From Brevundimonas sp. UBA5866 (GTDB lineage: Bacteria; Pseudomonadota; Alphaproteobacteria; Caulobacterales; Caulobacteraceae), in NCBI RefSeq assembly GCF_002432125.1, contig NZ_DJFS01000052.1, positions 1 to 27,390 of the forward strand: a stretch of DNA of 27,390 nucleotides. The letters run 5' to 3'. The notes under the pieces are model-generated. The model had not been told where the DNA came from. It worked only from the letters and a program-made list of their open reading frames with translations, and made no database searches. Below, piece after piece: positions 1 to 7,398 of the stretch. Position 1 is the first letter of the stretch. Every line of letters starts with the position of its first letter. Both the position numbers and the translations under genes were made by a program.

Positions 1-152
1 GCGGTGACCGTCCGGACCGTGGCGCCAAGCCGTTCCGTCCCAAGCCCGCTGGCGGTTTCGCCGGCAAGCCGTCGGGCGGCTTCAAGGGCGGTGCGGGCAA
101 GCCTGCCTTTGCCGGCAAGGGCGGCCCGCGCAAGGCCAAGCGCTTCGACTGA
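1..152 (+). CDS. C-terminal tail of an RNA-associated protein (5' end outside window)
   Basis: An open frame enters from the left edge and stops at TGA 150-152. The visible 49 residues are rich in Gly, Lys, Arg, Pro and Phe, with repeated GGF, GKP and GGxxGK units, and end in KAKRFD. Such basic disordered tails are typical of alphaproteobacterial DEAD-box RNA helicases and of RluB-type 23S rRNA pseudouridine synthases. No catalytic domain is inside the window, so I cannot choose between them. A strong intrinsic terminator follows 28 bases after the stop. The frame is supported by codon bias and by the matching stop and terminator. Confidence 0.6.
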   Translation, partial: GDRPDRGAKPFRPKPAGGFAGKPSGGFKGGAGKPAFAGKGGPRKAKRFD

Positions 153-180
153 TTGACGCGCTAACGCTGATAGATGAAGG

Positions 181-214
181 TGCCTCCGGAAGTGATTTCG
201 GAGGCATTTTCTTT
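181..214 (+). terminator. Intrinsic terminator whose 3' arm carries the next gene's ribosome-binding site
   Basis: An 8-bp perfect stem (TGCCTCCG at 181-188 with CGGAGGCA at 199-206) and a 10-base loop are followed by TTTTCTTT (207-214). It lies just after the RNA-associated gene. The GGAGG of the 3' arm (200-204) sits 10 bases before the ATG at 215, so terminator and Shine-Dalgarno share the same bases. Confidence 0.75.
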
Positions 215-535
215 ATGACGAACCCGAAAACCGGCGAGCGTTACGCCTCGTTCGAAGCTTTCTACCCCTATTACATCCACGAGCATTCCAATCAGGTCTG
301 CCGCCGCATCCATGTGGTGGGGACGGGTCTGGTGATCGCGGCCTTTGTGGCGTTTCTGGCGACGCGCAATCCGTGGTGGCTGCTGGCCATGCCGCTGGTG
401 GGTTATGGCTTTGCCTGGGTGGGGCATTTCTTCTTCGAGAAGAACAAGCCCGCCACCTTCCAATATCCGCTGTGGAGCCTGATGGGGGATTTCCGCCTGT
501 TCTGGGAAACCGTCAGCGGCAAACGCAAATTCTGA
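215..535 (+). CDS. DUF962 / Mpo1-like small membrane protein
   Basis: This 106-residue protein matches the DUF962 family throughout. It has the N-terminal YxxYHxxHxNxxxRxxH-like block (here H22, H24, N26, H33), two hydrophobic segments (about 35-50 and 54-72), and the GHFxxEKNxPATF and PLWSLxGDF blocks near residues 70-93, including H71. The yeast member Mpo1 is an iron-dependent dioxygenase acting in alpha-oxidation of 2-hydroxy fatty acids and uses conserved histidines. A similar role here is inference. The start at 215 is supported by GGAGG at 200-204, which lies inside a terminator stem. A 20-codon frame overlaps its stop by one base (TGATG). Confidence 0.88.
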   Translation: MTNPKTGERYASFEAFYPYYIHEHSNQVCRRIHVVGTGLVIAAFVAFLATRNPWWLLAMPLVGYGFAWVGHFFFEKNKPATFQYPLWSLMGDFRLFWETVSGKRKF

Positions 536-597
536 TGGAAGAGAAGAAATCGCGGGCGACGGGCATCTTCTGGGTATCCATCGCTTTAGTCTGGTGA
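535..597 (+). other. Tiny 20-codon open frame coupled to the DUF962 gene
   Basis: An ATG overlaps the TGA of the DUF962 gene (TGATG) and opens a 20-residue frame, MEEKKSRATGIFWVSIALVW. It has a charged start and a hydrophobic second half resembling the beginning of a membrane protein. It runs 12 bases into the convergent gene's 3' end. It could be a real micropeptide, the stump of a truncated membrane protein, or chance. There is no independent support. Confidence 0.15.
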
Positions 598-1749
598 ATT
601 CTCTGGTGGCGGTGTTCGGGAACCCGCCATACGCGGTGCTGGCGGTTGGCGCAGGGTGAAGCCGTCGCTGCCGTCAAAGGCGGTGGGGGACCAGCTATCG
701 AACAGGGCCGCATCGCCGGCCTTGATAAAGCCGTGGCCCCAGGCCCCTTCGCGGTGGGCAGAACGGGCGAGACTTCCCAGCCGCCTCATGAGTTCCGCAT
801 TGACCACCGGAAGGCGGACCTTGGCGGCCTCCATCTTATAGGCGGCGGTCTTTATGGCCTTGATCAGGGCGGGCAGGGCCGTGTCGGGGGCACGGTCCAG
901 GGCCACCATGTCCAGTATCTCCAGAACGGCCACGTCCACGGGGCCGGTCTTTGAAATCTGGGCCAGGGCATAGGCCGCAAGGCCCCGGTCGTCATGATAG
1001 CCGAGCATCAGGGGCGGACGCATACGGTCAGGTTGTTGGCAGAACCAGCGCATCAGGGCAGGGCTTCGATCCGAAACCATGCGCGGCTCCGCCAGCAGAT
1101 CGCGCCAGAACTGGCCATAGGCAGAGTTGTCGCTGAGATCCTCGATGAGGTGCACGCCCTTTGGCCAATGGATCAGGCGCGGATTGAACAGGGTGCTGGC
1201 GCGCGGGCTGAAACGTTCACCGAACACATTGACCATGCCGGGCCAGCGTTCGAGGCTTTGACGCATGAGGCGCGACATCAGGGTGATGGTGGGGGCCAGT
1301 ATCCAAGAGATCCTGACGTCGTGCGACGGACCGGCCAGAGGGGCGTACCCCCTGTGGCTGTAGACGGGACTGCCGATCCGGTTGGCGTTCAGGATCACGG
1401 TCGCGGCCAGATCGGGTTCGGCGGCCACGGTGTCCAGAAGCGTCCGCGTCGAGCCGCGGGCGTAGGGGGCCACGATGACGGAATGGATGGAGCCCAGGAT
1501 AAGCCTCTGTCGCCGGTGGAAGACATGTCGTCTCTGGCAGCCGATGAAGCCGTCGATACGCCCGTTATTGTCGATCACCCAGCCGATGGGTTGGCCGCCC
1601 CTGTGAGCGGGATGCGCGGCCAGCCATTCCCACTGGGCTGCAGAAGGTACAGGCCAGTGAATCTGCGCGTGGAGTGCGTTGACGCCGGCGGCATCGTCCA
1701 GGGTGAAGGGGCGCGCGATCAAGGCAGGCAGACTTATGAGATGGCCCAA
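586..1749 (-). CDS. Large GNAT-like acyltransferase, start uncertain
   Basis: A 387-residue soluble protein. The N-terminal part, RPFTLDDAAGVNALH (about 13-27) through a region near 85-100 (ILGSIHSVIVAPYARGSTRT), has the look of a GNAT acetyltransferase, with a central strand and a possible CoA-binding loop. The C-terminal part (about 210-370) resembles a second acyltransferase-like half and ends in a conserved-looking block around FDGSDGF. This matches large GNAT-family hypothetical proteins of alphaproteobacteria; the substrate is unknown. The start is a problem. The frame has a TGA only 18 bases upstream of TTG 1749 and no ATG or GTG in between; another TTG lies at 1722. Neither has a clear ribosome-binding site. 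An ATG at 1783 opens another frame, so a small frameshift near the start is possible. It is divergent from the POT transporter. Confidence 0.6.
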   Translation of the reverse strand: MGHLISLPALIARPFTLDDAAGVNALHAQIHWPVPSAAQWEWLAAHPAHRGGQPIGWVIDNNGRIDGFIGCQRRHVFHRRQRLILGSIHSVIVAPYARGSTRTLLDTVAAEPDLAATVILNANRIGSPVYSHRGYAPLAGPSHDVRISWILAPTITLMSRLMRQSLERWPGMVNVFGERFSPRASTLFNPRLIHWPKGVHLIEDLSDNSAYGQFWRDLLAEPRMVSDRSPALMRWFCQQPDRMRPPLMLGYHDDRGLAAYALAQISKTGPVDVAVLEILDMVALDRAPDTALPALIKAIKTAAYKMEAAKVRLPVVNAELMRRLGSLARSAHREGAWGHGFIKAGDAALFDSWSPTAFDGSDGFTLRQPPAPRMAGSRTPPPENSPD

Positions 1750-1961
1750 GGTTGCAGGCCAAATGTGTCAGAAGCTTTGCCATATGTACAGTTTAAAGAA
1801 CATCGATCTTAACAGGCGGGAGGGGTACGAAATCCCGCGCCGTCGCTGTTTTGTGGCAAGTTTGGGCCTGCTCCGCGTCGAAAAACGTCGTTAACATCTT
1901 GTGACTAGCGGCTTGTCGTGCTGTTTCTTGATGTTTCAGCGCCCGACGGGGGCGGTAGATT

Positions 1962-3710
1962 ATGGAGTTCCGCGTGTCAGCGACGGAAACAGGGGGCAGC
2001 CTGTCGGCAGAGCCCCGCAAGACCTTCCTCGGGCATCCCCGAGGCCTGGTCATTCTCTTCTTCACCGAAATGTGGGAGCGTTTCTCCTACTACGGTATGC
2101 GTGCGCTGTTGACCGTCTATCTGGTCCAGCACTTCCTGTTTGGACCCAAGGAAGCCCAGGGCATCTATGCCGCCTATGCGGCGATGGTGTACCTGATGCC
2201 GGTTCTGGGCGGTATGATTGCCGACCGTTATCTGGGCGCGCGCAAGGCTGTTATCATCGGCGCCGTCATGCTGGTGGCCGGCCACTTTGCCATGGCCTTT
2301 GAAGGCACGGGCGGCAAGGAACGCATGATCGTTGACGGCACCACCTATCAGGTGGAAGTCGATGGCCGCGACCAGAACCGCAAGATGTTCGTCGTGAATG
2401 CGGCGGGCGAGCGCGCAGAGATCAAGATCTCGGGCGAGGGCGTCACCCGCGTCGAGCCGATTGCCGAGGGGCAGGCCGGTTTCCCGAACTTCGTTCCGAC
2501 CGAGAGCTACAAGACCGAGATCACCCGTGACCTCGGATTCGGCGAGCCGGTGCTGTTCCTGGCCCTGTCGCTGATCATCGTCGGCGTGGGCTTCCTGAAG
2601 GCCAATATCTCGACGGTCGTGGGTGCCCTGTACGAACAGGATGACCCCCGTCGTGACGGTGGTTTCACCATCTTCTACGTCGGTATCAACCTGGGCTCGC
2701 TGCTGGCGACCGCAGCCTGCTCGTACCTCGGCTATAACTATGGCTGGGCCTATGGTTTCGGTCTGGCCGGCATCGGTATGCTGCTGGGTCTGGTGACCTT
2801 CCTGATCGGCCAATCGTGGCTGGAAGGCCGCGGTGGTCCGCCGCAACCGATCAAGGGCCGTCGTCTGCTGGGCGTTCCGGTCGAGCCGTTCTTCTGGATT
2901 GCCGGTATCGTTTCGGTCTTCCCGATCTGGCTGCTGATGCAGCGCCACGAGATCATCCAGGCCATCCTGATTCCGGTCGCCGCGATCACTTTCGCGCTGG
3001 TCGTGGGCACGACGGTCTTCAGCCTGAAGGGTGCGGAGCGCAGCCGCATGCTGGTGGCCCAGGTCCTGATCTTCTTCTCGGTCCTGTTCTGGGCTCTGTT
3101 CGAGCAAGCCGGTTCGTCACTGACCCTGTTTGCCGACCAATCGACCCAGATGCCGAACTGGTTCAACGCCGGTTATACCCAGATGTTCAACCCGGGCATC
3201 ATCGTCATCGGCGGTCCGCTGATGGCGGCGCTGTGGGTCTGGCTGGGCAAGCGCAACAAGGAACCGTCGACCCCGGTGAAGTTCTCGGTGGCGCTGGTTC
3301 TGGTTTCGGCGGGCTTCCTGCTGCTGGCATGGGCTGCGGCGACGCAGGCCAACGATGCCTTCAAGGTGCCGCTGATGTTCCTGTTCCTGACCTATCTGCT
3401 GCACACCCTGGGTGAGCTTTGCCTGTCGCCGGTGGGCCTGTCGATGATCACCAAACTGTCGGTGGCGCGCATGGTCGGCCTGATGATGGGTATCTGGTTC
3501 CTGTCGTCGTCGGTGGCCCACATCGTGGCCGGCGTGATCGCCAAGGCGACCGCGACCGACACGGTGGCTGGCGTCGTGACCGACCCGGCTGCGGCTCTGC
3601 AGAGCTATACGTCGATGTACAACACCATCGGTATGACCGGTGTTGTGATCGGCGGCATCCTGCTGGTCCTGTCGCCGGTACTGAAGAAGGGCATGGCGGG
3701 CGTCCGCTGA
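1962..3710 (+). CDS. POT/PTR2-family proton-coupled oligopeptide transporter
   Basis: A 582-residue inner-membrane protein. The signature ExxERFxYYG is present (E36, E39, R40, F41, Y43, Y44), as is the loop GGMIADRYLG after TM2 and the TM4 block FLKANIS (about 211-217). Around 12 to 14 hydrophobic segments follow the major facilitator fold. POT transporters import di- and tripeptides with protons, using the ExxER motif for coupling. Between TM3 and TM4, roughly residues 115-193, lies an extra hydrophilic domain predicted to face the periplasm; this explains a length above the usual 450-500. The start at 1962 has a GGGGGCGG purine tract just upstream. An in-frame GTG at 1974 is an alternative. 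The gene ends before a bidirectional terminator. Confidence 0.92.
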   Translation: MEFRVSATETGGSLSAEPRKTFLGHPRGLVILFFTEMWERFSYYGMRALLTVYLVQHFLFGPKEAQGIYAAYAAMVYLMPVLGGMIADRYLGARKAVIIGAVMLVAGHFAMAFEGTGGKERMIVDGTTYQVEVDGRDQNRKMFVVNAAGERAEIKISGEGVTRVEPIAEGQAGFPNFVPTESYKTEITRDLGFGEPVLFLALSLIIVGVGFLKANISTVVGALYEQDDPRRDGGFTIFYVGINLGSLLATAACSYLGYNYGWAYGFGLAGIGMLLGLVTFLIGQSWLEGRGGPPQPIKGRRLLGVPVEPFFWIAGIVSVFPIWLLMQRHEIIQAILIPVAAITFALVVGTTVFSLKGAERSRMLVAQVLIFFSVLFWALFEQAGSSLTLFADQSTQMPNWFNAGYTQMFNPGIIVIGGPLMAALWVWLGKRNKEPSTPVKFSVALVLVSAGFLLLAWAAATQANDAFKVPLMFLFLTYLLHTLGELCLSPVGLSMITKLSVARMVGLMMGIWFLSSSVAHIVAGVIAKATATDTVAGVVTDPAAALQSYTSMYNTIGMTGVVIGGILLVLSPVLKKGMAGVR

Positions 3711-3734
3711 TCCCTTTGCCCGTTCAGGCATAAG

Positions 3735-3770
3735 AAAGGCGGCATCTCCCGAGGGAGGTGCCGCCTTTTT
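3735..3770. terminator. Bidirectional intrinsic terminator between convergent genes
   Basis: A stem of about 15 bp pairs 3735-3749 with 3754-3768 around a tiny loop (CGAG), with one G-T wobble. An A run on the left and a T run on the right allow it to work in both directions, serving the POT transporter and the TonB-dependent receptor. Confidence 0.85.
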
Positions 3771-3808
3771 ACTGGCCGGAAAGAGCAGGCGTCCGGCGGG
3801 GGAGAACT

Positions 3809-5860
3809 TTAGAACGTCTTGCGCAGGCGCAGCTGGTAGAAGGGGCGCGGGGCGACGTCACGGACTTCGGTATAGTCGATGGGGCGGGTGCTGCGGTCGG
3901 CATAGGCTTCGCGCTGCCAGTAGAAGCTGTCCCAGACGGTAACCTGTGCGCGGATCGACAGCGACGGTACCGGCTTATAGTCGACCCAGAGCTGGTAGTA
4001 GTCCTTGCCGTCCCAGCCCGAGACGTAATCGGGTTGGTAGGTGTACTGGCTCATGCGGGGCATCCAGTCCGCCCCCCAGCTGATCTTCAGGGCGGCGATA
4101 TTCTGTTCGAAGGAGATCTGGGCCTGTGACGGGCGCACGCCGGACATGGGGCGCTTGCGGCCCGAGGTCGGGTCGGTGACCTCGGTCTTGTTCCAGGTGT
4201 TTTCGAACTTCACCCGCCCGCCCGGAATGAAAAGCCGGTCTGTGGGCAGGGCAAAGTTGACGCGCAACTGGTCCAGGGTGCCGTCACCGATGTTGCCGAC
4301 GGCGGAAAGGCCGCCATCCAGCGGAATGACATCAATGGCGTCACTGATGGCATCGTGGCGGTAGGCGATGCTGAAGATGCCTTCCTTCCAGAAGCGGTGT
4401 TCGAAGCTGATCTCGCTGATCCAGCGCTGTTCGGGTGTCAGGTTGACATTGCCGCCCTTGATGTCGTCGGAGCCCAATTCGCTGGAGGCGGCGAAGTCCT
4501 CGAAATTCAGCTGTCCGACGCTGCGCTCGAAACGGGCGCGGAACTGGGTGTTCTCGCGCGGGGTCCAGGTCAGTTGCAGACGGGGCTTGGCGAAGAAGAA
4601 GCTTTCCTCGTTCTGGACATCGCCGGACTGGCTGATGGTGGAATGCTCCAGTCGCAGGCCGCCTTCCAGTGTCATGGTGGGGGCGATCTTCCACGTTCCC
4701 TTGCCGAACAGTTCGCCGCGAACCTCCTCGACGGTCACAGAGGCCGAGGGCAGGGGCACATTGACGCCGCCGACAGAATAGGCCTGATCGACATCAAGGG
4801 TGTTGAAGGCCACCTCGCCGCCCGCCTCCAGCTCCAGCTTGTTGGAGTGCTGGTAGCGCAGGACGCTGCGAAGTATGGACTCCGAAGAGTGGGTGTCGGC
4901 CTTGAACAGCTGTTCCGGAGATTGCGTACCGTTTTGCAGCGCTTTGGCGCTGTCCTGGATTTCGGAGTCCTCGGTGTCGTAGCTGATACGGGTTTCGGAA
5001 CGGATCCTGTCGCTCAGGGAGCGGGTATAGGTGAGCCCGAACTCGCTATTATCGCCCTCGCGGCTATAGCGGTTGTCCCGTGCAATATTTACAGCGGTTT
5101 GCTGTGAGTTATTGACCCAGTCGCTGATGCCATAGCGGGCAGTGATGTTGACGGTACCGCCCAGAAGAGGCCCCGCGAAAGAACCGCGTATGCTGCTGCC
5201 ACCGCCGTATGCCGCACTGGTATAGGCCTCGTCGCGCAACAGGGTGCCGTCCGGGCCAAACCGGCGATAGGGACCTTCGCCCACGGAATCGCTGGATGCA
5301 ATATTGTCGGTCAGGGAAAGGCCGTATGTGTACTCGCCCTTGCGGTGCGTCACCTGATAGCCGCCGCCGAACAGGCTCTTTCCGCCGTCATAGATGAAGC
5401 TGTTGTGCGACAGGATGTGTTCGGTGCTGGCGGTGCCCTTCAGGATGACATTCACGACCAGGGCATAGCCTTGCATCTCAATACCCGGCGCGCCTCCACG
5501 GACCAGCTCGATACGCTCGACCTGCGAGGCGACGATACGGCCCAGAACTGACGAGGGCTTGTCGCTTTTCGATGCCGGGCGGCTGCCGTTGACCAGCACA
5601 TTGCCCACCGCACCTTCAAAGCCGCGGGCGTCATCACCGTCGTCGAGCGAGAAGCCGGGGACGCGGTTGACCATTTCCAGTGCGGTATTGGGGCGATAGG
5701 CCGCGAAGAACTCGGGCTGGAAGACCAGGGAGCCGTGGTCATCTGTCTGCGGTGCGGTGGCCGATGGGGCGGGCGCAGGTGTCTCGGCATGGGCAAGGGC
5801 AGGGAGCGCCAGGCCAAGGCTAATGACAGATGTGGTGAGCAACAGACGCTTGACAAACAT
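3809..5860 (-). CDS. TonB-dependent outer-membrane receptor
   Basis: A 683-residue outer-membrane protein. It has a signal peptide (KR then a hydrophobic core, cleavage probably after AHA25) and a short Pro/Ala-rich linker. The plug domain is at about 45-140 and includes PNTALEMVNRVPGF (57-70), GNVLVNGSRPASKSDK (86-101), VERIELVRGGAPGIEMQG (114-131) and VNVILK. A barrel with alternating hydrophobic strands runs to the C-terminal Phe expected for BAM recognition. The plug style matches a caulobacterial TonB receptor group. Substrate cannot be read from sequence. No classical TonB box is obvious; the segment around SLVFQPEFF (44-52) sits where one would be. A strong ribosome-binding tract (GGGAAGGGG) precedes the ATG at 5860. 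It is divergent from the TraB-like gene across a 131-base AT-rich region. Confidence 0.93.
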   Translation of the reverse strand: MFVKRLLLTTSVISLGLALPALAHAETPAPAPSATAPQTDDHGSLVFQPEFFAAYRPNTALEMVNRVPGFSLDDGDDARGFEGAVGNVLVNGSRPASKSDKPSSVLGRIVASQVERIELVRGGAPGIEMQGYALVVNVILKGTASTEHILSHNSFIYDGGKSLFGGGYQVTHRKGEYTYGLSLTDNIASSDSVGEGPYRRFGPDGTLLRDEAYTSAAYGGGSSIRGSFAGPLLGGTVNITARYGISDWVNNSQQTAVNIARDNRYSREGDNSEFGLTYTRSLSDRIRSETRISYDTEDSEIQDSAKALQNGTQSPEQLFKADTHSSESILRSVLRYQHSNKLELEAGGEVAFNTLDVDQAYSVGGVNVPLPSASVTVEEVRGELFGKGTWKIAPTMTLEGGLRLEHSTISQSGDVQNEESFFFAKPRLQLTWTPRENTQFRARFERSVGQLNFEDFAASSELGSDDIKGGNVNLTPEQRWISEISFEHRFWKEGIFSIAYRHDAISDAIDVIPLDGGLSAVGNIGDGTLDQLRVNFALPTDRLFIPGGRVKFENTWNKTEVTDPTSGRKRPMSGVRPSQAQISFEQNIAALKISWGADWMPRMSQYTYQPDYVSGWDGKDYYQLWVDYKPVPSLSIRAQVTVWDSFYWQREAYADRSTRPIDYTEVRDVAPRPFYQLRLRKTF

Positions 5861-5991
5861 TTCAATCCCCTTCCCTTGGAATGTGGAAAAGGTTTTGAGG
5901 CGATTGTTGTGTAGTATCCAGTTACAAGCTGTACAGGTGGATTAAACATCATCCACGATTACGGCGATGTCAGGTACATTAACAAATAGCA
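5861..5991. promoter_or_regulatory. Divergent intergenic region with inverted repeat
   Basis: An AT-rich 131-base spacer lies between the TonB-dependent receptor (minus) and the TraB-like gene (plus) and must hold promoters for both. It contains a perfect 6-bp inverted repeat, GTGGAT (5937-5942) and ATCCAC (5951-5956), with an 8-base spacer, and a smaller TACA-AGC-TGTA repeat at 5923-5933. Either could be an operator for a shared regulator. I could not place convincing -35 and -10 boxes. Confidence 0.4.
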
Positions 5992-6987
5992 ATGATGCGA
6001 AAGTTCGATATGTCGAAACTTAATATTTTTACATTGTTTTCGGTCATTGCGATTTTTATTACAATAAGTGCCCCTGTTTCCGCGCAAGATCATGTTGCCA
6101 ATACTTTGGGATCTGAAGATCAGGCCGTGCAGGTTGAGGAGGTCGTTGTTAGCGCGCGACGTGCCGGACTGCCGATGTGGACTGTGCGCAAGGGGGATGA
6201 CGGTGTCCTGATCCTTGTGGGAATGATCCGCGAAGTGCCCAAAGGCTTCGAATGGCGGGCCGAGGCGTTGGAGGGGGCGGTCAGGCGGGTGGACCGTGTG
6301 CTGTTCCCGCAGGATATGCGGGCATCGCCAGCGGACATTCTGCGCATTCTCTGGCGGTCGCGAACGATTGTAGTGTTACCGGACCAGCAGACGCTGGATC
6401 AGGTGATCCCTGCCGCGGATTACGAGCGTCTGGTCCCGCTGAAGGCCTATGAGAAGCGTGAGAGCTGGAGGCGTATACGACCGCTGCTTGTGGCGAGGGA
6501 TCTGGTGCAAGAGCGTGCCGGTGAAGATGGATCGCGCGATCCGAGGGTCGAGCGGGTGGCCGAACGGGCGGCGCGGCGTGCGAACATCAAGACCCACAGT
6601 ATCGGCGTGGTGCGGGGCAGTGAACTGGTGGAATCCCTGATCTCGTCGCCTGATGAAACCCAGCTGAGCTGTTTGCGCGCGGCGATGGGGGCGGCTGAAT
6701 ATGGAGCCAACGCTATGGCGGACCGTGCGGAGGCCTGGCGCAGGCTGGATGTGAAGGCGGTGCTGGCCTCGCCGTTCGATGAGGCGATGGATGAGTGCTG
6801 GCCTTGGGGGGATCCGTCCGTACGGGTGCGGATGCGGACGGAATGGGTCAATGCGATCTCGACCGCGATCGCCGATGAGGGCGTGACGCTGGCGGTTGCG
6901 CCGATCAGGACGTTGGGCGAGGCTGATGGTGTTCTGGATCAGTTGGTCGCAGCCGGATACGAGATCGACGGTCCCGACTGGAAATAG
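5992..6987 (+). CDS. Secreted TraB/GumN-like protein lacking the metal-binding histidines
   Basis: A 331-residue protein with an N-terminal signal peptide (cleavage probably after VSA31). Residues 48-57 read VEEVVVSARR, which looks like a TonB box. From about residue 61 the pattern follows the TraB/GumN (COG3735) fold: MWTVRKGDDGVLILVG, an aromatic/Trp turn, and a C-terminal strand plus helix ending AAGYEIDG. In typical members both edges carry G-x-x-H motifs. Here the first is GMIR (77-80) and the second position reads AVAPIRTLG, Arg in place of His (R306). Two cysteines (near SCLRAA and DECWPW) could form a disulfide. The start has no clear ribosome-binding site; ATG 5995 and ATG 6010 are alternatives. 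The first 90 bases are unusually AT-rich. Family assignment is moderately sure; enzymatic activity is doubtful. Confidence 0.65.
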   Translation: MMRKFDMSKLNIFTLFSVIAIFITISAPVSAQDHVANTLGSEDQAVQVEEVVVSARRAGLPMWTVRKGDDGVLILVGMIREVPKGFEWRAEALEGAVRRVDRVLFPQDMRASPADILRILWRSRTIVVLPDQQTLDQVIPAADYERLVPLKAYEKRESWRRIRPLLVARDLVQERAGEDGSRDPRVERVAERAARRANIKTHSIGVVRGSELVESLISSPDETQLSCLRAAMGAAEYGANAMADRAEAWRRLDVKAVLASPFDEAMDECWPWGDPSVRVRMRTEWVNAISTAIADEGVTLAVAPIRTLGEADGVLDQLVAAGYEIDGPDWK

Positions 6988-7005
6988 AGCTCCGGAGACT
7001 GGGCT

Positions 7006-7317
7006 ATGAATGCGACGTCCGAACCAATAGCCCAAGGCGTGGTGCATGCGGTGGCCCCCGATCTGGAAACCGCAATACGGGCGGACGGGCAGGCGTTTGC
7101 GCTCTGGCAGGGGCTGACCCCGCTTGGGCGCAACGAGTTCATCTGCTGGGTCGAGGATGCCAAGCAGGTGGCAACGCGCCAAAAGAGGATCGAGCGCACG
7201 CTTGAGGCGCTAAAGGAAGGCAAGCGGCGGCCCTGCTGTTGGGCGGGGTGTGTGCATCGCACCGACAAGGCTCCGGGGCCATGGCAGCAGATGAGGCTGG
7301 ACCAGAGCAGGTCATAG
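7006..7317 (+). CDS. YdeI/OmpD-associated family protein
   Basis: A 103-residue cytoplasmic protein. Residues 18-76 carry the YdeI/OmpD-associated pattern: PDLETAIRADGQAFALW, LTPLGRNEFICWV, then AKQVATRQKRIERTLEALKEGKRRP. This domain is common as a short stand-alone protein, and YdeI homologues have been linked to protection against cationic peptides; the mechanism is not established. Three cysteines near the end (CCWAGC) are unusual in so small a protein. It starts 18 bases after the TraB-like gene with a GGAG about 11 bases upstream, so the two are probably cotranscribed. Confidence 0.82.
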   Translation: MNATSEPIAQGVVHAVAPDLETAIRADGQAFALWQGLTPLGRNEFICWVEDAKQVATRQKRIERTLEALKEGKRRPCCWAGCVHRTDKAPGPWQQMRLDQSRS

Positions 7318-7398
7318 TTTTTGTTGTAAAAGCTTGGCCTTACGCTGATCGCGGGGCATTGTGGTGCGGTTTCCAGCCTTGCTCGATCTTGATCCTTT

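Noticed and set aside
1793..1812. TTAA pair as a CtrA binding site
   Set aside because: The spacing is 12 bases, not the 7 of the TTAA-N7-TTAA consensus.
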